DNA from: a virus
Virus record (IMG/VR): IMGVR_UViG_3300003937_000134
Location: 1-20,454 of that record
Length of the DNA stretch: 20,454 nucleotides
Reading direction: 5' to 3' (one strand)
Made by a program: the position numbers and the translations under genes. The notes below the pieces were generated by a model. That model ran no database searches. It worked only from the letters and a program-made list of their open reading frames with translations, and was not told the origin of the DNA. How positions within the stretch are numbered: the first letter of the stretch is position 1; every line of letters begins with the position of its first letter. Of this stretch, positions 8,462 through 16,048 are shown in pieces.

Positions 8462-8507
8462 TTTAATTAAAGCTATGGGGGATTGCTCCCCCACAACCTT
8501 AATCAAA
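8462..8507 (-). terminator. Long RNA hairpin after the major capsid gene (partial terminator or processing site)
   Basis: In the minus-strand transcript, 8507-8487 pairs with 8482-8462 in 21 consecutive pairs closed by a GCAA (GNRA) tetraloop. The core UGGGGGA/UCCCCCA is perfect. The outer 14 pairs include four G-U wobbles that would be A-C mismatches on the other strand, so the fold suits only the minus transcript. The 3' side is U-rich but lacks a clean U-run, so it may attenuate transcription or stabilise the capsid mRNA 3' end rather than terminate fully. Confidence 0.65.
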
Positions 8508-8539
8508 AACCAATATATAGACGCAAATTAATGCCTATG

Positions 8540-9994
8540 TTAAGATGCTGTACAAGTGATGTCTAATGAAGTATCAAATCTCTTAAGAGCGATACCTGCA
8601 GTTTTCAACATATGTACAGACGCCCCGTCCACATCAGAAGCTCTAGCGGAAGTTGAATCAAATCCTCTAGGGACTACAGATCCAGCTACACACCATCTCA
8701 TTGCTTCACGACCTTTCTTAGAAATCATCTGAAGGTTATTTTGACCATCATAATTTGATTGATCAACAAATACCATTCTGTAAGATTCTAAAGAGTATCC
8801 TGTAATAGGGTGTTTTGCACGAGCTTGCGCCACGGCACCATGATCAAATAATGGTAATTTTACCACATTGATTGTGTGTCCATCTACATGCTCATAGGAT
8901 GTGAAGTATCCAGTTAATCCTAGGTTACGTCCTGAACCTGTGATAAATCTGTTTTCTCCACCTACTTTCCAAGATCCAGAAGATCCTGAGAAATGATTTT
9001 TAAGAGCTTCATCAAATTCTCTTGCACCACCAGTACCAGTATATAAAGTTACTTGTTTAGTTGCTGCATCAGTCATTCCGTAGAATAAATCTCCGATGAT
9101 GTTCTTAAGTTTAGCTTCAGTCATTACAGAGTAAGTGTCAGTATTAACAATTTGCTCTAAAAGACCAGGACCAACGATTACAGGCTGTCCATTCTCATCT
9201 TTCATGTGAGTATGTCCGTTTGAATCGTAAGTTTTTTGACCATACCAATAATACATTTCACACTCTTCTTTAAAGTCAAGCATGTGTAAGTACTCCTCAT
9301 AGTCCATCCAAAGTTTAGTAGTAGATCCACCTTTAGTTGGTAGAGCAAATTCTGCTACAAAATCTTTAGCGTTTCCAGACATGTGGTAAGATTTTCTAAC
9401 TGTAGTTAGTTTGTTTCTTACTAATCCTGGAGTTTCCCAATTAGATGCATTACCTCTAGAGAAATCAACTCCTACAGGTGCATACATTTGAGCCCAAAGC
9501 GCTCCTGCAGTAACATCTGCTGCTGCAACTGTTGCTGATGGTGCTGGGTTTACTAATTGTAAAGTGTATTTCCATTGAGATCCTCCAGCTACTTGCTGTG
9601 GCTCTTTCATAATACGTGCTTGAGTACCTGCTTGAGATACTAATACGTATGGGAATACAAAATGCTTGTCTGGGAAAGTAAGCTCGAAGCTTGCTCCTCC
9701 TAAACCAACATTTGATGTGCTAGTCATTGTTGCTGCTACTGGTCTCGTTCTCAATCTATGTGTTGCCACACGATATTCATACTCCAAGCGATCAATAGAC
9801 TTTGTGTTTCCAACACCTTCTGTTAAGAAAGATAGTGGAAATCTTTTGTCATCTTTACCTGCTAAATGAGTAATAATTGGAGACAGTTCAGTAGGTTTAG
9901 ATAACAATGCATTAGCAAGACTGTTCATATCAGTCATTTGCGAATCATTGTAAAACGTCTTTTGAACGCTTATATTTGTTCCATTTACTGCCAT
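8540..9994 (-). CDS. Major capsid protein
   Basis: The 484-residue protein has the size and style of HK97-fold major capsid proteins of crAss-like and Cellulophaga-type phages. There is an N-terminal arm with a PLSFLTEG motif (53-60). The following segments are rich in Gly, Ala and aromatic residues (SFELTFPDKHFVFPYVLVSQAG), and a Gly/Ser-rich loop carries WKVGGENRFITGSGRNLG. The C-terminal part includes TGYSLESYRMVFVDQSNYD. No protease motif or cleavage site can be assigned. It directly follows the scaffold-like gene and is followed by the strong hairpin at 8462-8507, typical of a highly expressed capsid gene. Its codons look visibly less A+T-biased than neighbouring genes, fitting high expression. 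Assignment rests on motif style and synteny. Confidence 0.85.
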   Translation of the reverse strand: MAVNGTNISVQKTFYNDSQMTDMNSLANALLSKPTELSPIITHLAGKDDKRFPLSFLTEGVGNTKSIDRLEYEYRVATHRLRTRPVAATMTSTSNVGLGGASFELTFPDKHFVFPYVLVSQAGTQARIMKEPQQVAGGSQWKYTLQLVNPAPSATVAAADVTAGALWAQMYAPVGVDFSRGNASNWETPGLVRNKLTTVRKSYHMSGNAKDFVAEFALPTKGGSTTKLWMDYEEYLHMLDFKEECEMYYWYGQKTYDSNGHTHMKDENGQPVIVGPGLLEQIVNTDTYSVMTEAKLKNIIGDLFYGMTDAATKQVTLYTGTGGAREFDEALKNHFSGSSGSWKVGGENRFITGSGRNLGLTGYFTSYEHVDGHTINVVKLPLFDHGAVAQARAKHPITGYSLESYRMVFVDQSNYDGQNNLQMISKKGREAMRWCVAGSVVPRGFDSTSARASDVDGASVHMLKTAGIALKRFDTSLDITCTAS

Positions 9995-10014
9995 TTTTAT
10001 AAAATTTTATAGGG

Positions 10015-10036
10015 TACCTATTTCCCTGTTTAGGTA
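10015..10036 (-). promoter_or_regulatory. 6-bp inverted repeat in the capsid gene leader
   Basis: TACCTA and TAGGTA form a perfect 6-bp inverted repeat around a 10-nt loop between the scaffold stop and the capsid start. It would place a small hairpin about 20 nt upstream of the capsid ATG. It could stabilise or punctuate the capsid message, but a chance repeat is possible. Confidence 0.35.
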
Positions 10037-10041
10037 TATTT

Positions 10042-11127
10042 TTAAATATTAAGATCTAAATTATCTAAATCAAAGCTTTTCTTTCTTGTTGATCTTTTAC
10101 GAGCACTTTTTACAGTTTCTTCGTTTTTAGTTATTTTTTGTCTTAATGTTTTCGTAGCCGTTGTTCTTGCCTTCTTGTTTATAATGTCCTCTAGATTAAA
10201 TCCTTTATACATCAAATAATCTATAGCTAACTTTTTTTCCATTTCAGCTTCAGAGTGATCTATATCACGCTGTGTGTAACCTTCTTTAGTTACCGGCTTC
10301 GAGAGATAGTTAAAGAATTTTGATTTTTCTCTTTCTGGAACTTGCAATCCTGCAAACTCTTTTGATTCTTTAATTGTCTCTTGAACTCCATTCCAAAACT
10401 CCATTTGCTGCTCTTGCTGCTTTTGTAGTTCTGCTCTTTGTTGTTCTACTAACTGTTCTTTCTGCTGTGCTTGTACTTTACCTAAAGCATCTTTAGCTGC
10501 ATTAGCTTTATTAGCTAACTTACCAGAGTCTTCATAATCTTCAAGCATTTCTTTAATAAAATCTGCATCATGACCTTTTTGTTGGAAATAATCTGAAAGA
10601 ATTGCTTTTTGACTTCTCGAGTCATCTTCTGCAATTTCCATAGTATTGTAATCCAAATTAGGATCATAAGCTGTCATAAATTTTTGAGATTCTCCTCCAG
10701 CTAAAACATAGTCTAAATGTTTTTTAACTAATGGAAATTTCTCAAGCACTTCTTCAATTCTATCATCTGCCATTTGAGAAGCTACGTCTTTAGTCATTTC
10801 TGTCAAACCTTCTGCTGTATCTTCATACTCTCCTTCATATCCTAAGCTTTCTAAAATTTCTTGAACAACTGTAGGATCAGCAGGATCAGATGGTTCTTCA
10901 TCTTCTTCTTCTTCTTCTTTAGCTTCTACTTCTTCTTCTACTTCCTCCTCCTCTTCTTCTTGATCTTCTATATCTTCAAGTTCAGATTCAGGTGTTTCTT
11001 CTTTTACTTCTTCTTCTTCAGTTACGCCTTCGATTGGTTCTATCTCAGCAACTGTGTCAACTCCATCACCTGCAATGACATCGTCAAAGGTAATATCGTC
11101 TAATTGTATTTTTTCATTTGGGTCCAT
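10042..11127 (-). CDS. Scaffold-like protein with an extreme poly-acidic N-terminus
   Basis: The 361-residue product begins with a highly acidic tract (about residues 29-80) in which most residues are Glu, including QEEEEEEVEEEVEAKEEEEE; the coding DNA there is nearly a GAA/GAG repeat. A helical central part (100-200) and a Gln/Glu/Lys coiled-coil (about 205-245, QAQQKEQLVEQQRAELQKQQ) follow, then a basic C-terminus (KSARKRSTRKKSFD). Acidic and coiled-coil in front, basic at the end, and placed just before the capsid gene is the classic profile of an internal scaffolding protein. The basic tail would contact the capsid shell. No protease motif is seen. The role is inferred from composition and synteny. 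Confidence 0.78.
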   Translation of the reverse strand: MDPNEKIQLDDITFDDVIAGDGVDTVAEIEPIEGVTEEEEVKEETPESELEDIEDQEEEEEEVEEEVEAKEEEEEDEEPSDPADPTVVQEILESLGYEGEYEDTAEGLTEMTKDVASQMADDRIEEVLEKFPLVKKHLDYVLAGGESQKFMTAYDPNLDYNTMEIAEDDSRSQKAILSDYFQQKGHDADFIKEMLEDYEDSGKLANKANAAKDALGKVQAQQKEQLVEQQRAELQKQQEQQMEFWNGVQETIKESKEFAGLQVPEREKSKFFNYLSKPVTKEGYTQRDIDHSEAEMEKKLAIDYLMYKGFNLEDIINKKARTTATKTLRQKITKNEETVKSARKRSTRKKSFDLDNLDLNI

Positions 11128-11140
11128 ATATATATTGTTT

Positions 11141-11155
11141 TAATTTACAAATTTA
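11141..11155 (-). promoter_or_regulatory. 15-nt leader element with a TAnnTTTG box upstream of the scaffold-like gene
   Basis: The minus-strand sequence TAAATTTGTAAATTA contains TAAATTTG, an exact match to the Bacteroidota -7 consensus TAnnTTTG. The identical 15-mer occurs at the portal start (15634-15648). No TTTG/TTG is visible at the expected -33 distance, so it could be a weak promoter or a shared translation leader. Confidence 0.35.
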
Positions 11156-11217
11156 GTATTTAATTTAATTGGTTTTTACTTTTCTATATTTTTACTTTTC
11201 TCTTTATTATATAACAC

Positions 11218-13371
11218 TTACCAGCATCCATACTTACATTTCTTTTTAAATCCTCCATATTCAAAAGGTACACATTTGTCTTTTCCATTCTCTGTTCCTG
11301 CATATCTATAACCATCCCAACAAGCTTTACCGTCTGCTCCTTTCTTTTTACCTCCTGTTTTAAAAGCTTCACGATAAGATTCTATATATTGGCTTGGTGT
11401 TTTATTTTTTCCTGGTAATTTAAATTCTGTACCATGTCTAAGAGATCTAAAATAATCTATAGCTCCTTGCCTACCTGTTAGATTACTCATAGCTGCAATC
11501 TCATTAAAAGTAAGATCTTTATTTACATCTGAATATTTCTTTGATAAATATTCTGCATTATCTTTTAATCCTGGAATGCCTTGTAATTCTCCTCTCCACC
11601 TCATATCAAGAATTGTATTTTGTAAAGTTGTATCTGCTGCAAACTCTTTTCTACTTATATTTTTTAATAAAGGAATATCTTTTATTTCATTATATAATTG
11701 ACCATACAATCCTGTAGCAGAACTTGATGAATTCATCATGTTAACTCCATCACTACTCTCTACTCTTCTTAAACCTTTTTTAACTTCCCAAGGAGCTCCT
11801 TCTTCATTGTCTATCATATTTGGAAAATCTTGAAAACCTCCTAATTTTTTTTCTGATGCTGCTCCTGCACCTACAGCAACTGGCACTGCAGCCCATGCTT
11901 TTCCTATAACATCTTTCATTTGTTTTGGAGTAGCGTCTGCCAGTCTAATAAGCATTTCTACATCATGAGGAACTTCTGATTTTGATACAGATTTAATAAG
12001 TCTACGTATCATACCATCTGTTAAATTATTTGGGTTTCCATCCCACTTTGCATTTTGTTTTAACCACTCTCCAGTTCTTACAAGTCTTACTTGTTGTTCT
12101 GCAGGATTTCTCATATAGTTACCAGTTATTTCTTTTTTTATTTTAAGAGTAGGATAGTTTTTATAAGCTTCTTTAGAAACAAATTTATCATACTGATTAG
12201 GTATTGGAGCATCTGGATTAGCAACTTTCATTTTTCCTGCAGGACTTCCAGCATGTCCAATCTCATGTTTTATTACATCCATTGTTTCGTCACTTAGATT
12301 TGTTCCGTAACCTCTTTTTACATACATTCTTCCAACCTCTCCAGATGGGGCTCCATAGTATTGTCCAAAAGCGCCTTTCATTCGCATCTTTGATATTTCA
12401 TTATCAAAAAACTCCAGATTTATAGGAGCTTCATTTACCTCTTTTATATAGGTATCAACATCTGCTTTAACTGTTGGCAAACTTTCTCCTGTATTAGCCA
12501 TTCTTTTAGATGCATACTCATCACTTTGTAAATATTTTATCTGGTTTAGTTTTGCTTTAGAAACTTTTATTTTATCACCTTTACTTAATTTATTAGGATT
12601 AAAAGGCCCAGCTGCCATTTCTTCAAAAGAAGTATTATTTATTAAAGACCTATCGTCGTACTTAGGAAATTTTGCCTTTGATAAATCTGTAGAAAGTGGA
12701 TTTTTTTTAAATAAATTTTTTAATTTACCATATCCTTTTGCAACAGGTCCTAATAAAACATCATCTATAAGTCCTGGTATTTTTGCTCCTGATGCTGATA
12801 CTTTCATACTATTTAAGAAAGGAACAGGTGCAGCAAAACCTAAAATAGTTTCACCATAATCTTGAGACTTTTCTTTAGCCTCACCACTAGCATACATTTG
12901 ATTAGATGCTCCTGAGATCCATTGTTTATTAGGATTATTACCTGTAAATTTATCATAGTAATTACTAATAGTGCCTCCTGAAGTATTACTATTTGCCACC
13001 ATTTGTTGAATTTGTTCCAACTTAGTTAAAGGTGTTTCTATTGTTGGGATATTAAAATTTTGAGATACATATGTAGAAGAAGGTTCTGCTGTATGTAATC
13101 CTCCATGAGATTTTTTTACTCCTCCTTCTTTAGCTAGTTGAGTAGGTAAAGATGCAGTGCTATCTACTAAATTAGATGGTAAAGCTGATGTAGTTTCTAA
13201 GTCTACATCTACAGGTTGAGGTGATTGTGGAATGTTAATAGGTTCCTGCGTAGGTGCAGGATTTTGCATAGGTTCAGTAGAAAGCTGACCTCTAAGTGCT
13301 GCAATTATATCTCCAGAGTCAGAAGCTTTTACTTGTTCTAGTATTGCTCTTCTATCTTGGTTTGTTAGCAT
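11218..13371 (-). CDS. Large virion protein with HEIGH metallopeptidase-like motif and lysozyme-like segment
   Basis: The 717-residue protein has several parts. Residues 1-170 are disordered and Pro/Ser/Thr/Gln-rich. A short Gly/Ala/Val hydrophobic stretch (about 176-215) follows. Near 360-375 lies MDVIKHEIGHAG, a clear HExxH zinc-peptidase motif (H369, E370, H373), with NPAEQQVR (about 422-429) as a possible source of a third ligand. Near 534-562 RRVESSDG...SSSATGLYGQLYNEI resembles the catalytic Glu motif of goose-type lysozyme or lytic transglycosylase, with E538 as the candidate. A later helix reads FNEIAAMSNLTGRQGAIDYF. A Cys/Gly/Lys-rich tail ends in CKYGCW. The start overlaps the portal 3' end by 20 bases. 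It is probably a virion-associated entry or maturation enzyme. The motifs are visible; the activities are inferred. Confidence 0.8.
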   Translation of the reverse strand: MLTNQDRRAILEQVKASDSGDIIAALRGQLSTEPMQNPAPTQEPINIPQSPQPVDVDLETTSALPSNLVDSTASLPTQLAKEGGVKKSHGGLHTAEPSSTYVSQNFNIPTIETPLTKLEQIQQMVANSNTSGGTISNYYDKFTGNNPNKQWISGASNQMYASGEAKEKSQDYGETILGFAAPVPFLNSMKVSASGAKIPGLIDDVLLGPVAKGYGKLKNLFKKNPLSTDLSKAKFPKYDDRSLINNTSFEEMAAGPFNPNKLSKGDKIKVSKAKLNQIKYLQSDEYASKRMANTGESLPTVKADVDTYIKEVNEAPINLEFFDNEISKMRMKGAFGQYYGAPSGEVGRMYVKRGYGTNLSDETMDVIKHEIGHAGSPAGKMKVANPDAPIPNQYDKFVSKEAYKNYPTLKIKKEITGNYMRNPAEQQVRLVRTGEWLKQNAKWDGNPNNLTDGMIRRLIKSVSKSEVPHDVEMLIRLADATPKQMKDVIGKAWAAVPVAVGAGAASEKKLGGFQDFPNMIDNEEGAPWEVKKGLRRVESSDGVNMMNSSSSATGLYGQLYNEIKDIPLLKNISRKEFAADTTLQNTILDMRWRGELQGIPGLKDNAEYLSKKYSDVNKDLTFNEIAAMSNLTGRQGAIDYFRSLRHGTEFKLPGKNKTPSQYIESYREAFKTGGKKKGADGKACWDGYRYAGTENGKDKCVPFEYGGFKKKCKYGCW

Positions 13372-15634
13372 TCTGTTTTGCTATTTCTTTTTTACTTTGT
13401 ATGTCTTCTCTTTTAATTGCATTAGAATCAAGCTCTCCTTGCATTTTTAACTGTAGTTCTTGCTCTTTTAATTCTAATTCTCTTTTTCTAAGCTCAAAAT
13501 CTTGTACCATTTTTTCTAAGTTAAGAGAATTAACATCTGTTTGATCTTTAGACTCTGCGCCTATTAAGGCTATCTCAATATCTTTTTGTCTATCTTTTTC
13601 TCTCTCAATATTTTCAGCTTCTAATTGCATTTGTTGAGCTTCTAGCTGTTGTTGTTGCATTTGTTGCTGTGCTTCTTGTTGAGCTTGTTCTAATTCAGCA
13701 TTTGCTTTATCTGCAATTTTAAGATTCTTTTTAATTTGTGTAAAGCTATCAGAATCTAACATCTCGGCTATGTCTCCTGGCTTAGCACCATTTTGCATCA
13801 TAGCTTGTGTTAATCCTTTAATGTTTTGTAGTTTTTCTTGATCTTTACCAGCATCAGAAACAAATATACCATAATTAGACTCCATATGCTCTAAACTATT
13901 TATATCTAAAAAATCAGTTGTTCCATCAGGTAATACAAACATTCCTCTCTTACCTGTTAACCATGCTTCTTTAGAATAATCTAATAATGCTTGAAAATCT
14001 CTTTGTTCCATTCTTTCAAACTTTCTAAATAGATCTTCTGTAATATGTGATGATTGTAATATAGCTTGTTGTGAAGATGCTTTACCTTCATACGCTCCAA
14101 TCTCACCTTGTCTTTGTCTACTTACTCCAGATATTTTTTCCCACTCTACTAAAATAGAATCTAGTAAAGTAATGTATTGACTTATAGTTTTTATAGACAT
14201 ATCCATAACAGATTGATGTTGTGGATTTAGTTGTATACCTTCTTTGTTATAATCTACCCAAGCAATACCTGTACCTTCTACATAGTACATAAATTTGTCC
14301 ATATCCCATTTTTTAGGGATCATGTTAATATCAAACTGTGCAATTATATCTTTACTCCTTGCTATTGCAAGTTCTAATCTGTATTTGTAAATATTATAAT
14401 TTAACTGATAAGGTATACCAAGTTTAACTAAAGATATATTTTTAGAATTTGTATCAGAGTATCTTCTACCGTTAATAGGCAGTTTACATTTAGAAGGATT
14501 TTCTAAAGACATTCTTTGATTAAGAATTGGGTTTATATTTACATAAAATCTACCATCTATTCTTGTACCTTCCCATACTTCATTAACCCACTTAAATTCT
14601 AAATTACCTCCTAATTCTTTTAGCTCTGCAGGCATTTTAAAACCATCTTCAACTTCTATTTCTTCAACGTCACCTGTTGCTGGATCTATATAACTTAAAA
14701 ATCCTATTCTTTTTCTAGATTTCCAATATACATTTACAACTTCTACTAATCTATTCCTAAATGCATTTGTATCTTTATTTGCTGAGTTAGCATACAAAAA
14801 AGAAATGTCACTTTCAGAATGTCTTGGTTCTTCTAGTTCTAAAATTTGTTGTTCTGTTAAACTTTCATAATAAGCATCAATAACTGTAGATGCATGTACA
14901 TATTTTCTAACTAATGCCCAATCTCCGTCTTCTACAAATTCTAAATCTGGGTCAAGGTCATAATCTACATCTAAAGGATTTAATATTTCATAAAAAGGCT
15001 CACTGTTTCTTACACCTCTGTGTGTGTATGCTTCTCCAGTAACTAAATAATGAAACCAAGCTTTTTGCACTTTATCATATACCTCTTGTTCTTGAAATAT
15101 ATAATTCATAGCTTGTTGCCCTAAAACTGCTCTAGAATCTATATAATTTACTTCAAACATTTCAGCAATATGTTGAGGAGTTGGTATTTCATCCATATTT
15201 GCCCCTATGTCTACACCTTGTGCTTGTACTTCTTGTAAAAACTTTTGTCTTAAATTTTGAGCTATTGCCTCAGACTTTTGTTGCTCTTTCATAGTAATAG
15301 CATCTGAGTTTTGAACTGTAACAGTATAATTGAGAGGTCTTTTAGATTTTTCCCCTAGAAGAAGATCAATTATGGGTTTGATAATGGGGTAATTACGCAT
15401 TTCAGAAGGAAAGTTCTTACGGGATTTTCCGTAAGGTTTTAGTACGTAATTATAATCAGCCTCGTCAATTACACCGTTATAGTAATCATATAATATTTTT
15501 AAATCGTCCTTTTGCTTAGAGTGACTAGAGCCAGAACTAGAGAGATCTATAAATGCTTCTACACATTCTTCTCCCCACTTTTTATTTTTTTTAGTAATCG
15601 AAAGCTTTTGCCTCGGTATTTTATCGTATCCCAT
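13352..15634 (-). CDS. Portal protein
   Basis: The 760-residue product matches the large portal proteins of crAss-like and related phages in size and motif style. There is an N-terminal helical region and the motif NYPIIKPIIDLLLGE (81-95). A long alpha/beta body follows, with NEVWEGTRIDGRFYVNINP and a stem-like region containing EKISGVSRQRQGEIGAYEGK. The C-terminal 120 or so residues form a Gln/Glu/Lys coiled-coil (EAQQQMQQQQLEAQQMQLEA), as expected for the barrel and crown of large portals. It forms the dodecameric vertex through which the terminase pumps DNA. It sits downstream of the terminase and SET genes, and its end overlaps the next gene by 20 bases. The leader carries a TAAATTTG box. 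Confidence 0.85.
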   Translation of the reverse strand: MGYDKIPRQKLSITKKNKKWGEECVEAFIDLSSSGSSHSKQKDDLKILYDYYNGVIDEADYNYVLKPYGKSRKNFPSEMRNYPIIKPIIDLLLGEKSKRPLNYTVTVQNSDAITMKEQQKSEAIAQNLRQKFLQEVQAQGVDIGANMDEIPTPQHIAEMFEVNYIDSRAVLGQQAMNYIFQEQEVYDKVQKAWFHYLVTGEAYTHRGVRNSEPFYEILNPLDVDYDLDPDLEFVEDGDWALVRKYVHASTVIDAYYESLTEQQILELEEPRHSESDISFLYANSANKDTNAFRNRLVEVVNVYWKSRKRIGFLSYIDPATGDVEEIEVEDGFKMPAELKELGGNLEFKWVNEVWEGTRIDGRFYVNINPILNQRMSLENPSKCKLPINGRRYSDTNSKNISLVKLGIPYQLNYNIYKYRLELAIARSKDIIAQFDINMIPKKWDMDKFMYYVEGTGIAWVDYNKEGIQLNPQHQSVMDMSIKTISQYITLLDSILVEWEKISGVSRQRQGEIGAYEGKASSQQAILQSSHITEDLFRKFERMEQRDFQALLDYSKEAWLTGKRGMFVLPDGTTDFLDINSLEHMESNYGIFVSDAGKDQEKLQNIKGLTQAMMQNGAKPGDIAEMLDSDSFTQIKKNLKIADKANAELEQAQQEAQQQMQQQQLEAQQMQLEAENIEREKDRQKDIEIALIGAESKDQTDVNSLNLEKMVQDFELRKRELELKEQELQLKMQGELDSNAIKREDIQSKKEIAKQNANKPR

Positions 15635-15648
15635 AATTTACAAATTTA
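15634..15648 (-). promoter_or_regulatory. 15-nt leader element with a TAnnTTTG box at the portal start
   Basis: This is the identical 15-mer TAAATTTGTAAATTA found before the scaffold-like gene; its last base is the A of the portal ATG. The TAAATTTG box lies only 7 nt upstream of the start codon. As a promoter it would give a leaderless or very short-leader mRNA. No good -33 box is seen, so a translational role is equally possible. Confidence 0.35.
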
Positions 15649-15673
15649 ATAATTTTTAACCCTTGTTTTTACC

Positions 15674-15701
15674 ATAATACTAATTACCAGAGTAGTATTA
15701 T
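15674..15701 (-). promoter_or_regulatory. 9-bp perfect hairpin between the SET-domain and portal genes
   Basis: ATAATACTA and TAGTATTAT pair perfectly over 9 bp around a 10-nt loop in the 77-base gap between these genes. It is A+T-rich and not followed by a T-run, so it is not an intrinsic terminator. It could be an RNA processing site or a protein-binding palindrome. Confidence 0.4.
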
Positions 15702-15711
15702 AAATATACCA

Positions 15712-16047
15712 CTACAAATAATTACATATATCGTATAAACTATATTTTAGCGTCAGCTCTTCTCCTGCCTCTACTTTACGTAATGTTTTTATTATTTTAT
15801 AATGATAATCTTCGTCTTTATCTAGTAATTCACAGTTAGCATCCTCATTGTGGTTAAGAAATCCACCTAATGGGGTCCTAATGTAATTGTGTTGAAAATT
15901 TGGATCATAAATGTGTGTAATACCTATAACAACCTCTCCCGGAATATCTTCTTTTGCTAGGATCCCTGCTCCATGTATATTTGATGGTCCAATCGCCAAG
16001 TATTCTGGTAGAGGGTTATAAGGTTCACAATCTTTTTTCTTATTCAT
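15712..16047 (-). CDS. SET-domain protein, putative protein-lysine methyltransferase
   Basis: The 111-residue protein is a nearly bare SET domain. It shows the opening motif IHGAGILA (24-31), the central GGFLNHNEDANC (61-72, matching the NHs.xpN cofactor-binding motif) and the closing AGEELTLKYSLY (94-105), with Y102 in the position of the catalytic Tyr. Pre-SET and post-SET Cys clusters are absent. This family transfers methyl groups from S-adenosylmethionine to lysines in proteins; viral SET proteins of similar small size are known from algal viruses. It starts one base after the terminase stop and lies upstream of the portal, so it is embedded in the packaging cassette. Its substrate is unknown: a virion protein or a host DNA-associated protein is possible. 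Confidence 0.85.
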   Translation of the reverse strand: MNKKKDCEPYNPLPEYLAIGPSNIHGAGILAKEDIPGEVVIGITHIYDPNFQHNYIRTPLGGFLNHNEDANCELLDKDEDYHYKIIKTLRKVEAGEELTLKYSLYDICNYL

Positions 16048-16048
16048 A

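Noticed and set aside
10861-11103. A plus-strand ORF rich in Phe/Tyr/Ser that looks like a membrane protein
   Set aside because: It is the antisense of the GAA/GAG tract of the scaffold-like gene; the Phe runs are an artefact of the repeat.
11184-11372. A 62-residue minus-strand ORF at the end of the 717-residue gene
   Set aside because: It is an out-of-frame reading of the Lys-rich 3' end and has no independent leader.
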